64,000 nt of DNA from Drosophila pseudoobscura. Lineage: Eukaryota; Arthropoda; Insecta; Diptera; Drosophilidae. The stretch lies in assembly GCF_009870125.1 (NCBI RefSeq), contig NC_046680.1, forward strand, positions 17,503,501 to 17,567,500, given 5' to 3'. The position numbers and the translations under genes are program-made. Below are positions 21,614 through 33,762 of this stretch, one piece after another. Under the pieces are notes generated by a model. That model was not told where the DNA came from. It did not search any database and saw nothing but the letters and a program-made list of their open reading frames with translations. Position 1 is the first letter of the stretch; each line of letters begins with the position of its first letter.

Positions 21614-23500
21614 TGTTAGATATCGCTAAGAACGAAGGTCCCACTCCCCCCTGCAGGATGTTGACCATGAACTTTGATTATTTTTAGCGCGAGCGTCTAT
21701 CTCCGTTTGTTGTTGCTTGAAGTCAGCTGATGGCCGACCCAGTGGGGGTAAAGCTACTCTCGCCTTGTCTCCAAGCTTTTTATTGCCATTGTCGCCACTT
21801 ATATCACAGGGGACCCCACTTTCGGGGTTTGGGCTAATGATGCCATTCCCCTTTATTTGTTTTGACACACATTTCTGAATACTAATCAACAAAAAGTAAT
21901 TGTCCTACGCCCGCAACACGTTCAATTAAAACGCTACTGCTTTTGAAAAACAATATTTAATGCAATTAATAAAATCTAAAAACGGTTGCTAACGGCAGCT
22001 GGGGCCTGAAACTCAAACCGCACACGGCAGAAACAACAAACTGAATGGAAAATGTGTGTTAGGGAAAATGTACTTTTCGCACAAAAGCTCTTATGCTGCC
22101 ACCACACTTGTCAGGCTTCGCCCCCAAAAGCACAGCAGAAAAAGCAAAGCTCAGGGGAAATGGTAAGCTTTTGCGCGTATGATTTTCATTCATGAAGTGG
22201 CTTTGGGGAGGGGACCTGGGCAGGGCAGGACAGGGCATTCATTCGCTTCGTTTACCGTTATGCAGTGGACAATTAAACACTCGAAAGATGGAATGCAAAA
22301 CGAGAATCGTGAAGCCCACGGACACTCGATGTTGTCAATTGCGACCATCAGCGGACAACGGAGAGTGTGTGGTGTTGGTTGCGGAAAAGAGCTGGCCTGC
22401 TGTCTGGGGGCTCTCTTCACACGCCAGTTTCGTGCGTTGACAACTTTATTAAGCCTAAATGGGCTCCTTGGTGGGATGGGTGAGGGGGAGAGAAAAGGAG
22501 TGTGGCGAGGAGTGGAGCGGGGTGGAGAAGAGCTATCAAAGTGGACGTGGTCTCACTCCAGCGGGGTGCTTTATAGTTTCTTGACCGACGATGACGATCG
22601 ATGATTTATTTGTATTTCGCTTATTCCGAGATCTTTTGATTAATTACTGTGATATTCAAATATTCAAGTGTGTTCAGCATATACTCATATACATTTACAT
22701 AAATGTATACTCACTCTGTATTTTCTGTATATTCTGTATTTTCCAAAAGAGATGATTCCCGCGTTGAGTTCTCGGGCCAAGTGGCAATATTTTACGCTTT
22801 GTTCACGACACATGTCCAGAATGGTTTTTATTTACCCAGAGATTAGCGCCCTGTTCCGCAGATCCGAATGGTCGTCGTATCTAGAAGATGAATTAATTAG
22901 TGCTGGGTCTTAATGACTAGTGATTGATGAGTGGGTGTGGCCTTAATAGGGAGCGCGGCAGCGAGGGGGGGGGGCTAGGGTCACTGCTTTGCCAGCGTAC
23001 AGTAGCCAGTCAAAACTGGAATATCATCTGCCGACTCTAACCATATTTTCATATTTGCCTGGGCACGTAGGAAAACATCTCAAGAATGTTTGGGCGATCT
23101 GGTTTCACTTGTTTCCACTTCCACTACCAGCACAAAGCTCCCCCCAAGTACTCGTACTCGTACTCGCACCTTGTTTCCGATTCATACGAAAGAGTCTAGA
23201 ACACAAACTTGCTCTCGTTCGCTCTCTCGATCTCTCTCTCTCTCTCTCTTTGGTTGGGGCTTTCGAAATGCCGGCTACTTGTTAGCAAGGTGTATTAATA
23301 CACGGTGAGGCGCTCTTGAACCGAGTGAGGGGGAATTTCTCACCTTACGTACACCTATGCACCTTGCTTGCTACCTTCGTCACATTCGGCACTTGTTTAC
23401 CTGCCCTCGGCACATTAAGCTCTCGCTCTCTCGGTCTCCGGTCTCCGTTCTCTTTGTGTGAGCTTTGCCAGAGATCGTGCTGAGCCCCATCAACGGCTGT
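21614..23500. promoter_or_regulatory. Divergent intergenic region, stmA (-) and long gene (+)
   Basis: Head-to-head spacer holding both promoters. 21614-21900 is probably stmA 5' UTR. A (TC)n/GAGA tract is at 23212-23249 and another CT-rich stretch at 23418-23450, fitting GAGA-factor sites before the plus-strand gene. No TATA box is obvious. A TCAGTC initiator-like hexamer is at 23515-23520. Confidence 0.45.
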
Positions 23501-24225
23501 AGTGGCTCCCAGCTTCAGTCGCTCCTCAGACGTGACCGCGACCGCTCATTGCCGATCCACCAAAACGAAACTGCGTCGCGTTCGAGCCTAGTAAACAGAG
23601 CCCACAAGCAAACAACGAACTGGCCAGCGCCCATTTGCCAAGATCCCAACACCCCACTGAAGAGGATTCCGGATTCCGGACTCCATCTTCCACGACAAAC
23701 CCTGACTCCCCCCACAACAACCAAAAGCTGGCTTTTGGTGGCGATCACTGATTCGACCCGACCATCGGCACGTCCATTCAACCGCTCTCGAGTCTCGATT
23801 CGACAACAACCCACACAAATCGACGACTTTGTGCGCATTGCAAAAAAGCTAAAGCTGAGGCAAAAACTCAAATACAAATACAAATCGTGATAAATGTTCG
23901 CTTAAATTGTGCAAACGTTATTCGATGAATTGTGTTTCGGCCAAAGACCATTTCGGTATCGACTAATTAAAATTTGACGTGCATCCGCAAACTCCGAAAA
24001 CAAAAACTCCGCGACGACACCTGGCAAGTGAAACACATATGTATACTCATTTGTGTGCCACCTAACGAGTGAGTTGTTGATACATCATCGCGACAATAAC
24101 CCCAAGCCCCCACACCCCCACCTTCCGCCCCCAAACAAACAAATAAGTAATTAGAACTGCGCAAATTACTTGAACTGAAAAAAAAGCCAACACGAACACA
24201 CACATAGGCGGAATGCTGTTTTGAG
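23500..24225 (+). other. Non-coding first exon (5' UTR) of the long plus-strand gene
   Basis: GAG|GTGAGT at 24223-24231 is a strong donor; the matching acceptor is at 33539-33540 (TTCTTCTTGCAG). The AC-rich, A-rich composition with no long conserved frame is typical of a Drosophila 5' leader. The 5' limit is a guess placed near the initiator-like TCAGTC at 23515. Confidence 0.45.
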
Positions 24226-26771
24226 GTGAGTCGAACAGTGAGCGATACTACAGTAGAACAACCCTAAACACACCCTCTAACGCAGTAGATGCTTGTACTC
24301 CACTCCGATAACAAACTGAAGCTGCAAAACTCTTTCCTACTAAATCCGGCTAAGACTAAGGCTCTCTGATTCTACTCTATGCTGCCTTGAATAATTCAGA
24401 TTCGTAATCCCAAATCTTAGATCTAAGCTTTTATGAGGCTGTCCCAGTTACACACTTGCCCATGTGGGTGGGTGTGTGAGTGTGTCTGTCTCTGGGCCAT
24501 ATATAGGATGGAGCAACAACAGCAACAGCAACAGCACAGCCAACGCACTGACGAAAGTCAAGACACGACCATGAGTCAGATCGCATAGAAGTTTTGCTGG
24601 CACTCCACTCGCAAGCCACTCGAAAACCCATTTCGTTTCGCCTGATCTGGGCAACCTTTCGCCCGATCTGGTTAATTGGAAGTCATTTGGGGGTTCAACG
24701 ATTCGGCGGCGAAGAAGATTCGCGATGAAGAAGAGCCGACCCGACCGCAAATATCGTCTACTTTCTTTCGCCGTTTCCCCTCTACCCACCCCTTTTTGTG
24801 TTTTTTTTGGGCTCCAAACATTAATATGAAATATACTTAACGATCAGTCGGTGGAGAGCTTTGCATGTGGATGCAAATTAATAACCAATTCTAATGTTAA
24901 TAAAAGCTCGACTCTGATGGAGAGCTGAAAGGCCGCTGAAATGCGTTCGTCTCGATTGTTTGGGGCGGAAATAGAAATAGAATTTTGAAGGTCTCTCCCC
25001 ACTGAACAGAAAGCAAACATTTTTCAATGATGACTTCAATGTTGAGTGAAAGTTTTGAGGCATCGTTTACATATTCCTCAATCTTAGCCCTCTAAGTATA
25101 TATACGTATTATACGTTCTTTCTGGGCGATCCAAGTTCTTGGGAATTAGCATTGCAAATATTTCGACACAAAAACTTTATCATTTACATTAGTTTGGGTT
25201 TTAATGCGATTAGGAGTTTGAAATTTATTGTTTTTTCGTGGGTTTTTGGCAAAATATACATAAGTAATTGGCCAGAGAATCGGCACATTTGAATTCAGGC
25301 TCAAAGATATTTGTTATTTGTGTGGATTTTGCTTAATTATAAAACAGTCGCCGAAACCTTATCATTTAAAAGTCGATATATTGAAGACGATAAAGGGAAG
25401 CCGAAGCTCTGCAGAAGTCCCTAATCTGGTTTCTCGATCTGTCTATAGATCGTGATCTGATGGCCCTGGGGTCAATCGCTGTTTCTGTTTTGAAAGGATC
25501 CACAAAACTGCTATTTTTTCAACTTGTTCCAATTCATTTTCATATAGATTTGATGCATATCTTGTATAGTATGCGTGGGAGATGGTTTATTGCCGCCAAA
25601 GATTTGACCAACCTAACCTTGAACATCAATGCCACTGCCAATGCCAATGACGTCAGAAGTCTGTCTGTATCTGTACATAAAATACAGGAATATACATATG
25701 TACATGGACCTGATTGTGTGTGTATTTGTGTTGGGTGTCTTGATAAACACCTCGTTTTGTTGTGCTGCAACTTCCAGAACAGAACTCTCCGGAGCTGCTG
25801 CTTGGGCGCTGTCCTCGCTCTCGTTCTCCTTCTTGTGAGCCTCTTCAAATGCCGGGCCAAATTAACTCGACTCCTCATTAAAGTCGAACAAAATTCGAAA
25901 GTTTCGACCGCCATCGTCTGGAAATAAACGTCAATTTAAACGAAACCTCCACACACAGGAGGCGGCAGGAGGGTAGAAGGCAGGCGGTTCGTTCAACAAA
26001 AAAGCGACAGCAAAGCAAACAAAAAATGGAAAATTCTCAAAAAGCTGCTTTTGTTGATGTGGCCAAAAAAGGTCTACAGCCTTGCCATGTATGCAGTCCT
26101 ACGGCTCGTCTCATTTTCGTTTTTTGGGAAGCTGCGTTGCCTCCGTCCGTCCGTCCAACGAGTGTTGCGAGTATCTTGATATTGTCTTTGGGCTGCCGTT
26201 TTTGGTGTGCCTGCGTCAAGGATGATTTGTGTGTGTGTGCTTGTAAGGCGACTGCTGCAATTCGATTTTCGGCTTTCGGTTTTCGGTTTTATTTTTAATT
26301 CAATTTTTCATTTCATTTCGTGCTGGGTAGCTTCCTGCTTTGAGTCAGTGTCCGGTCGGGCATTTAGCACTTACACCCACTGCGACGCGGCTCCAACAAT
26401 TAGTCACTGAGATCAAAGCCCAGGCACCGCCCGAACGGGCCCGAGAGTTCTTTCTCGGAACTAATGCATTCAGCTATTTGCCAAGCCAAAACACACAGAA
26501 ACACTACCTCTACGGAGTACTCTAGAGTGGTTTGTTTGCTGTACATTTGGGTTTGTCCCACTCCCAGATTCAATGGCTCTTTCGCTGTAATATTTGCCAT
26601 ATATTTTATAGTTCGAAATGGGTGTCCCCTGTCGGATGGCGCCTTTGCGTCTGTTCCCATTCGATCGCTGCGATTTTGAGCAAACTCCAATCACTTCCCT
26701 GTCATTCCACACCCATTGTGGCGATGTGGTCCTCCCTGGTGACCTTACCCAACCACAGCAGCAGCAGCACC

Positions 26772-26816
26772 ATGGATGGATGGATGGATGGATTGATGGA
26801 TGGATGGATTGATGGA
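26772..26816. repeat. (ATGG)n microsatellite
   Basis: Eleven near-perfect tetranucleotide units with two ATTG variants. Confidence 0.85.
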
Positions 26817-29330
26817 AGGTGCGTGGACTGGCTCATCGAACCACATTCACTTTGGCATCGTGCGGCTTTAATTGCCCATGGGGGTTCAACAGCCAACAGC
26901 CAAACAAAAGCTGAATAAAATCGAAATACAAAATATAAAATATAAAATAAAATCAATGCCTGTCAAATGGCGCAATCGCAAACGGCCCGAAAGACAGACA
27001 CTTGATCGTCCGGCGATCGGTCCGGTCCGCTGATTGTTTAACTGTTGACTTAAGCGGCAGTGTTAACAAATTATTTGATTTGGTCGCATTTCATTTAAAA
27101 GCCAAAACATTTGCCGATCTTGGGGTCCGCGCTTCGAGTCCGTCGAGTGGCATTGGGGAGGCCTCTGTCGGTCGGCGGAAGTGGGAGCGCGGGAATCGAA
27201 TCGAACGGTAAATGGCATACGACACTCCATAGAGTTGCTGCTGCGGAAGTACTTGGATCTCAATTGGGCTTACTTCTGCCCCGCCGCCCTCCCGCTTCCC
27301 CGCCTCCATTCATAGCAAATCAACGGCGTTTGACACGCTCGTTTGGCTTAATTTTGTTGTGTGCTTTTGGGTCTGCGTCTGGGTCTGGGCCGTAAGACTC
27401 TGGGGTTCGTTGTGTTTTTCGGGTGACCTTTCAGGGGGATATCAAGTGTCGCTGCGCAGGTGCAATCCGACGCCCTGGGAAACAGGTAAGAAACGGGTAA
27501 GGTTCAGGGCAGTTTTCGATAACGCTGGGAAGCTGGAAGATCTCTCTCACCCTCTCTCTCTTTCCCTCCGTCCCTCTCGTTCTGAGCTTCGAATAAAATG
27601 GATCCAAAATCCGAAATTCGAAATATTTGGGCTCTTCTTTTCTTTGGGGCGAAAATGCTTTCAATGAAGTCATTAAATTGATGTATTGGTTGATAGTTTC
27701 GCCGCTTTGGGGCAAGCCAATTACGAATTTCGTAGAACTGGGTCCCGCTCTGGGCCATGGGGCATGGGGCATGGGGCGTGGGGCGTGGGCCGTTCGTTCA
27801 TCATGATATCATTGGCCAAGCGACATTGCTACATGCACATAAATTATCCGAATGCTCGACAAAAAAAAGAAGAAGGCAGACAGCAAACTGAACCCATTAT
27901 GGCTGGAAATGTTAATGAGCCCCGATTTGTGGTCTACGATGGGTCGTCATCGGAGCGGCAGTCTCATTGCCTTATCACGTACTGGCCGCGGCCCCATCTG
28001 AAGTGTCTTATTCGAAGCTTCAAAGAGATTTGTAACGCTTTCATAATGTAATAAGCGCCCGACGGACCGCATTGACTCTTTGCATTACATTACTCAATGA
28101 GAAAAAAAAACACACAAAAAATATTTACGATCCGATACGATACGTAAATGTATACTCTTTTAAGGGCAGTGTCGAAAGCGCCAGTACTTTGTATTCCCCA
28201 CTCGAGACTCGAGTTTTGCGACCGTTTGATTCGCGGTCAACAACATTTGGGGGCATGAAACCCCAGCATTTGGGAGCTGCATATCAATGAACCAGAGGGG
28301 GAGGAGTATCATCCCCACCGAAAGTGAATGAATGGCAAAGTCGTTGTTCTGTCAATCAGCCTTTGAATCGAATTGGATATCTCTGGAGCTGGCTGGATGC
28401 CTGATGGCGATCAATTAGCTGAAATTTGCATAAATTGGTTGTTGGCTACCGCTAGCCGGACGGATTGGCATTAATTACCCGGCAGCAGCAGCAGCAGCAG
28501 CGACAATGGCCACCAAAAACAGAAATAGAAAGAAAGATGGAAAAAGTGAAACTCTCCCTCCCGGTGGTGGCGGTGGTGTCTTATGCAAGGCGGAAGAAGG
28601 TATGCACCGCACCACCGTTGATTATGACATGCACTACAGACCCAAAGAAGGTATCCAGGGAAAACAGTCGGCAGCATCGCCAGCATCGCGTGCAGAGTCA
28701 CCCTTTTCCCACTCAACGAGTGATGAGGAGGAGGCGCTGGTGGAGGCGGAGTCCTCCTGGCCTCCAAAAAATTCGTTTTCTTTGGCTTTTTTCGTGGGAT
28801 GAGCGGATGGGAGCGGAGCGGCGCGGCGCTGCTGACCTTTGCCACCGCGCTTGAGACGTTGCCGGAAACTTTCGACGGCTGCTGCTTTTATTGATTTCCC
28901 AAGAAAGCCTGGCCTCGCTTCGTGTTTTGTGGATTCTTTTGCACAACTCAATAATTGCGCGCAATTGTCGATAAATTCAATCGATAACAAGCGGTCGGAC
29001 GAAGAATGGAGCAGAAAGATGGGAACGTGATGATGAGTGCACGTACACCTTATCACTGCCTATTGGAGGGCTTTCCCTGCTAAACGAGAAAGAGCTCGAG
29101 ACGTAGATCATAGATCTACTTACACATGATTTCATTTGCATCTCGTTTGGCGATCGATCGGGCTCCCAGGCCCAGATCTTAAGTGGATTTCTTGTTCGAC
29201 TTTTGATCGATCGATCGATGTAAACTCTCTACTGTCCGTCCGTAGATTCGGTGTTTGTGTGGCTAATTGATTTTCGCGCAGGTTAAAAGTCGCCCAGCCA
29301 GCAGCCATGACATGGATAGAATGGCAGATC

Positions 29331-29359
29331 CAGACCCAGACCCAGACCCAGACCCAGAC
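29331..29359. repeat. (CCCAGA)n minisatellite
   Basis: Five tandem hexamers; one frame reads as DPDPDP, which is not a gene. Confidence 0.85.
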
Positions 29360-31910
29360 ACCCCCTTCAGGCATCTCTCGTACCTTCGGATCTGTATGTA
29401 CTCCACGGAGACACTGATGGACGCTGGACAGACGCTAATTATGAGTTTGAAAAAAGTGAAATCTCTTCGGGCCCAGCGGCGGACTCAAGCGGAGAAGAGC
29501 ACATAAATCATGCAAAAACTACTCGCGCGAAGGAGAGAAATTGATTCACATTTTCCGGCATCTGGCTAACGGCTTGCAACTGCTGGCCACCCTTGGTGGA
29601 ATGGCGGAATGGTGCAAAAAGTTGCCATGTAATGCCACAAAGATTAACCTTCTAACACACATAATAAACCGTGTCCAAGTCCGAGGCGACACAAAGGGAA
29701 GGAAGCTTCCTCTAAGCGGCACCCAGCAGATACACAGATACACAGATACACAGACACACAGATAGAGATACTCGCACAGTTTAGGTGGCTAACAAAGCGT
29801 GAAAACGACGGCACTGCACTACAGAAGCGATGACAAACAATGCGGCCAGATTTGGCATTGGCAGAGAACGGTATTGGTGGGGGGCATGGTCCCCCCAAAG
29901 GGGGACCACTCTCCAGATGAATCAAATTTCGTTTTTCATTTGGTATTCCCAACATTCTATCCATTCATTAGCCAACTCTCTGGCCCTCTCAGACCCCTGG
30001 GGCGGGACCGAGAACGACGCCTCTGAACGCATGTGAGTGGGCGCTGGACAGCGACAGTGGAGCCGAGAACTCGTCATCGTGATCGTCATCGTCATCGTGA
30101 TCGTCTTGTCATCATCTTACAAATGCCACACGTTCGTACACACTCGCATAGATGGCTCTAAATGGGAGTAGCAATTACTAATTTCCTTAGTAAAGCGCAC
30201 GCTCGACTCAAGGGGAATTTAGTTGTAAGAATTGACAATGCCCCCGCACGCCACTCCTCTCTATCCGCTCTCTCCCTCTCTGTCTGTCTGGAGCTCCAAC
30301 TCGCCAGAGACCTCGCGCATTCGCATTCGCATTCGCATTGGAAGTGGGCCCCAGACTCAATCCCGAGCCCGATCCCGATCCCGAACCCGAACCTTCTTGC
30401 CAAAGACAGCGCCGGCGCGTTCTTTGGCTGTCCGACCGTCCACTGTCTGGGGTATTGAGCGGCGGCGGCATTCACATTCACTCACAGATGCCTGAGCATA
30501 GATATCGAAATGCAATTAAGTATTTGCCAAAGTCGAAGACGCGAACGAGCGCCACCAACAAAGCGGCTCGGCTCGGCGAGGCTCGGCGAGGCACGCATGG
30601 AAAAATGTGCGCTAGACAAGGTCCAGTCCACATTGATTCCCAACTCCAGAGGGACCTGAAGCTGGAGCTGGAGCTGGATCTGAAGCTGGAGCGCACCAGC
30701 AGGAGCTGTGGTCGGAGTTGTGGCTGATCTTTGCATAACTTGGACTTTGAATGGCCACAGGGCTTGGCCATACTTACAAATTGGACTACACCTTCATTTT
30801 CACTTCTATACCAAAAGGCCGCACTCGTCTATCTCACTCGGACCGGACTGCACTCAGAGAAAAGTTGTGGTACTCTCTCGTTGAAAGGAATAAGCACTCG
30901 GGTGTCTGCGGATTGAGTGGCACTTCCAGCTTCATATATTGCCCACTTCCCTCTCTTTGGGTTTGTTTCTCTCTGTGCACGGCTCGTTCTCCCTTGGCCT
31001 GGCCCGAACCCCGGAGCCCCAGAGCCCCAGAGGTCAGAGCGGCGGCAACCGCTGGGAACACACGCAAAGTGGGCAACCGGCGAGACGTTTGTTTGCTTTT
31101 GCCTGTGCCTCGGATTGCGGCGCACTTTTGGTTTCACTTGACACGGGCACACGGTGTTGTTGCTGTTGCCCTTGCTGGAGGAGGTGCTGTGCTGAAGGAG
31201 GAGTACGGATTGGGCTGGGGTTCGGTTCGGTTCGGTTCGGTCTCTGGTTTGGGGGTCTTGCTATCATTACCGCCGTGTTAAAGTTCAAGTTCAGAATGAT
31301 TATTGTTCTTTGTGGGATGTGTTGGCAGACATTTTATGGCTAAATTGTTTACTCTGCGCACTAATCTAATCCTATTCCCATTCCCATGTACGTACATGTA
31401 TGTAATTTGTATAATTTGAGGCAATTCTGCTCGAAATTAGCCACAAATGCAAATGCGGGCTCGAAAATTAGAATAAAATTGCACTTGAGTGAGACATTGT
31501 GTGTCTAGACATTTTAGTTTAATTGAAAGACGTTGGTGTCCCCACCGAGAGCCTCCAAGCAAAAACCACGGCTACTCCATCTCCAACTTCAACTCCAACT
31601 CCATGTCCGATTCTCTGACTTTGACTCTGACTCTGATTTTGACTCCAAGGTCCGCGAAGCGATACAAATTTTATGTTTATTACACCTTAATAATGCGTGT
31701 TTACAAACAAATCACGTTCATGGCGCAATCAACGCTCAGCAATCGGCATCAGGAATCAGACATCGGCATCTGCCAAGTCTACAGCTCCACTACCAGCTCC
31801 AGCTTCAGCTTCCCATCAAAGTCAGGGCGCACGCATGCGCACTCAAATTATATGGTAAAGGATTTTTATTGGCAGCTTGCAGCGTTTCAGCCCCCTCCTC
31901 CCGCACCTCC

Positions 31911-31940
31911 CATGCCTGGCATGGCATGGCATGGCATGGC
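31911..31940. repeat. (ATGGC)n microsatellite
   Basis: Six pentamer units, the first degenerate. Confidence 0.8.
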
Positions 31941-33762
31941 CGAGGAGCCTGGGTCTGAGACTGAGCCTAAGACTGGCCCCTGTGTCTGTCCATCGGTGGC
32001 CATGATCAGACAGACGATGTTGCCCATTGATGTCTAGCCGGGCGATTGTGCTTGTTAGAGCGGAAAGGCCTCACAGTCTAAGCCTGGCCCGGCTCCTTCC
32101 CCGTGTTCGAGTAAGTAAGCCAGTAAGTGAATGACCAGGCGAATCGGTCTGGCCCTGGCCCTGGCCCTTGTCCAGGTGCCATAATAGACGTGCACTTTCC
32201 ACACATTACCGCGCTCCCTCGTTATGCTCTTCCCATCGCAAGGAGTGACTGAAGAATCATTCATCGTCCTACCAGTTTCCTCCCAGCCGGCGAGCGTCTC
32301 AGAAGAGTATCCGAGCTGTGCCCAACCCAAAGAGTCGATCGTTTCGCAGTCCGTGCATGTGTGCGACGCCTGGGTGGTGGGTGTGCGTGTCTATGGGGCT
32401 GTTGTCTAAACTGGACGTTCTTCTGGGGGATCCACTCTGGGAGGGGGAGTCCAAAGCTCCTCCTCGGGCATGGTGCATTGTTTAAATAGAGTTTTGTGTG
32501 CTCTCCGTATTCAAATATGAATATTATCGCGTTTGCTTAATCGCAATCAATATTTCTACAGTTTTCCCTCCACTCCTCGGGGCGAGCACTCGACAGAGCA
32601 CTCTGGAAAACTCACCTGGCGAGTCCTCCGTTCTCCATTCTCCGCTCTGCTGTGGTCTCTGGTCTGGTCCCCTCGCTGTGACAATGGCAAATCGAATTTG
32701 AATCTCGTATGCAGCACCAAGCACCGAGCACCCTCATCGTGTGTCTATTTTTGTAATTGTCCAAGAACACTCTACGCTACTCTGGGAAAAAGAACAAAAA
32801 ACCATATAAATAAAAATAAATAAATAAAAGCCGATTCGATTGGGGTCCCACTCCCGAAACTGGGGGATCAGTCAGAATCAGAATCAGAATAAGAATACGA
32901 ATTAATTGGCAATTATTCATTTGACTGCTGTCACTTTTGTACCCTTGCGGGAGAGGGGGGCCAAGGAGGGGGCGGATATGCGCAACACTCATTGAAATGT
33001 TGAAAAGTGTGAAAGGAAATAAGGAATTGCCAGTGGATCTACTGTCTGTGTCTAAACTAAAGATACATTCAAGTGTTTATTAGATATTACTATCGGTTTA
33101 CTGTGGGGAGGGGTATCTTTGGGTAATATGAGTAATCCTAAAGGGTATACACCTCTCTTGGAATTGGAATACCCTTTCTCTTGGCTGCTGTACTTTCTCT
33201 CTATCTACTTATCTTCCCCCGAAATGGATTAACAAATGCAATTGTAATAATACTTTCTATCGCCTGTGTACAGTACACATAAAACATAAATACAGATCCA
33301 TAACGAGCTAAAACCCAAAAGCAAACACAAGACAAATAAAAACCAGGCTAAAACTAAAACCAAACACGAGAGGAGCGAACTGAAGTGGAGTGGATCCTAA
33401 CTCGAGATGGATAATACGATAATAAGATGGAAAATAATCACAAAATAACAAACAAATAACAAACCCAAACAAAACAGAGCAAAATCCCCTACAAAAGGAA
33501 ATGGAGTTTTATACTATTTGAGAATTGTTTCTTCTTGCAGCTGAAAACCATTTAAATTGCCTGCTTAAATGGAAATTGCGAAAAGTTCAAGCAGTTCGAT
33601 GAGACTGTCACACAAAGAGTTCACTTAGGGTTTCGATTCTTCCGAAAGAAAGAAGATACCCCAAAAGGAGAGAGAAATACAAAGACAGATCAAGAGAAAC
33701 AGACAGAGAGAGAGAGAGAGAGGGAGAACAACTACAAATTGAGGAGAATCCACTAATCTAAG

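Larger units (their letters stand above)
24226..33540 (+). other. Long intron 1 of the plus-strand gene
   Basis: 9.3 kb with no coding exon that I can support. Low-complexity runs: ATGG repeats 26772-26816, GGGGCATG repeats 27756-27790, CCCAGA repeats 29331-29359, CGCATT repeats 30315-30339, ATGGC repeats 31911-31940. Frames in both strands are random shadows of these runs. Enhancers are likely but not identified. Confidence 0.55.

Noticed and set aside
23465-23890. 141-residue frame in the 5' region of the long gene
   Set aside because: Lies in the probable 5' leader; composition is leader-like with no domain.
28465-28854. 129-residue frame with CAG/GCA repeat start
   Set aside because: Low-complexity repeat in an intron with an equally long antisense frame.
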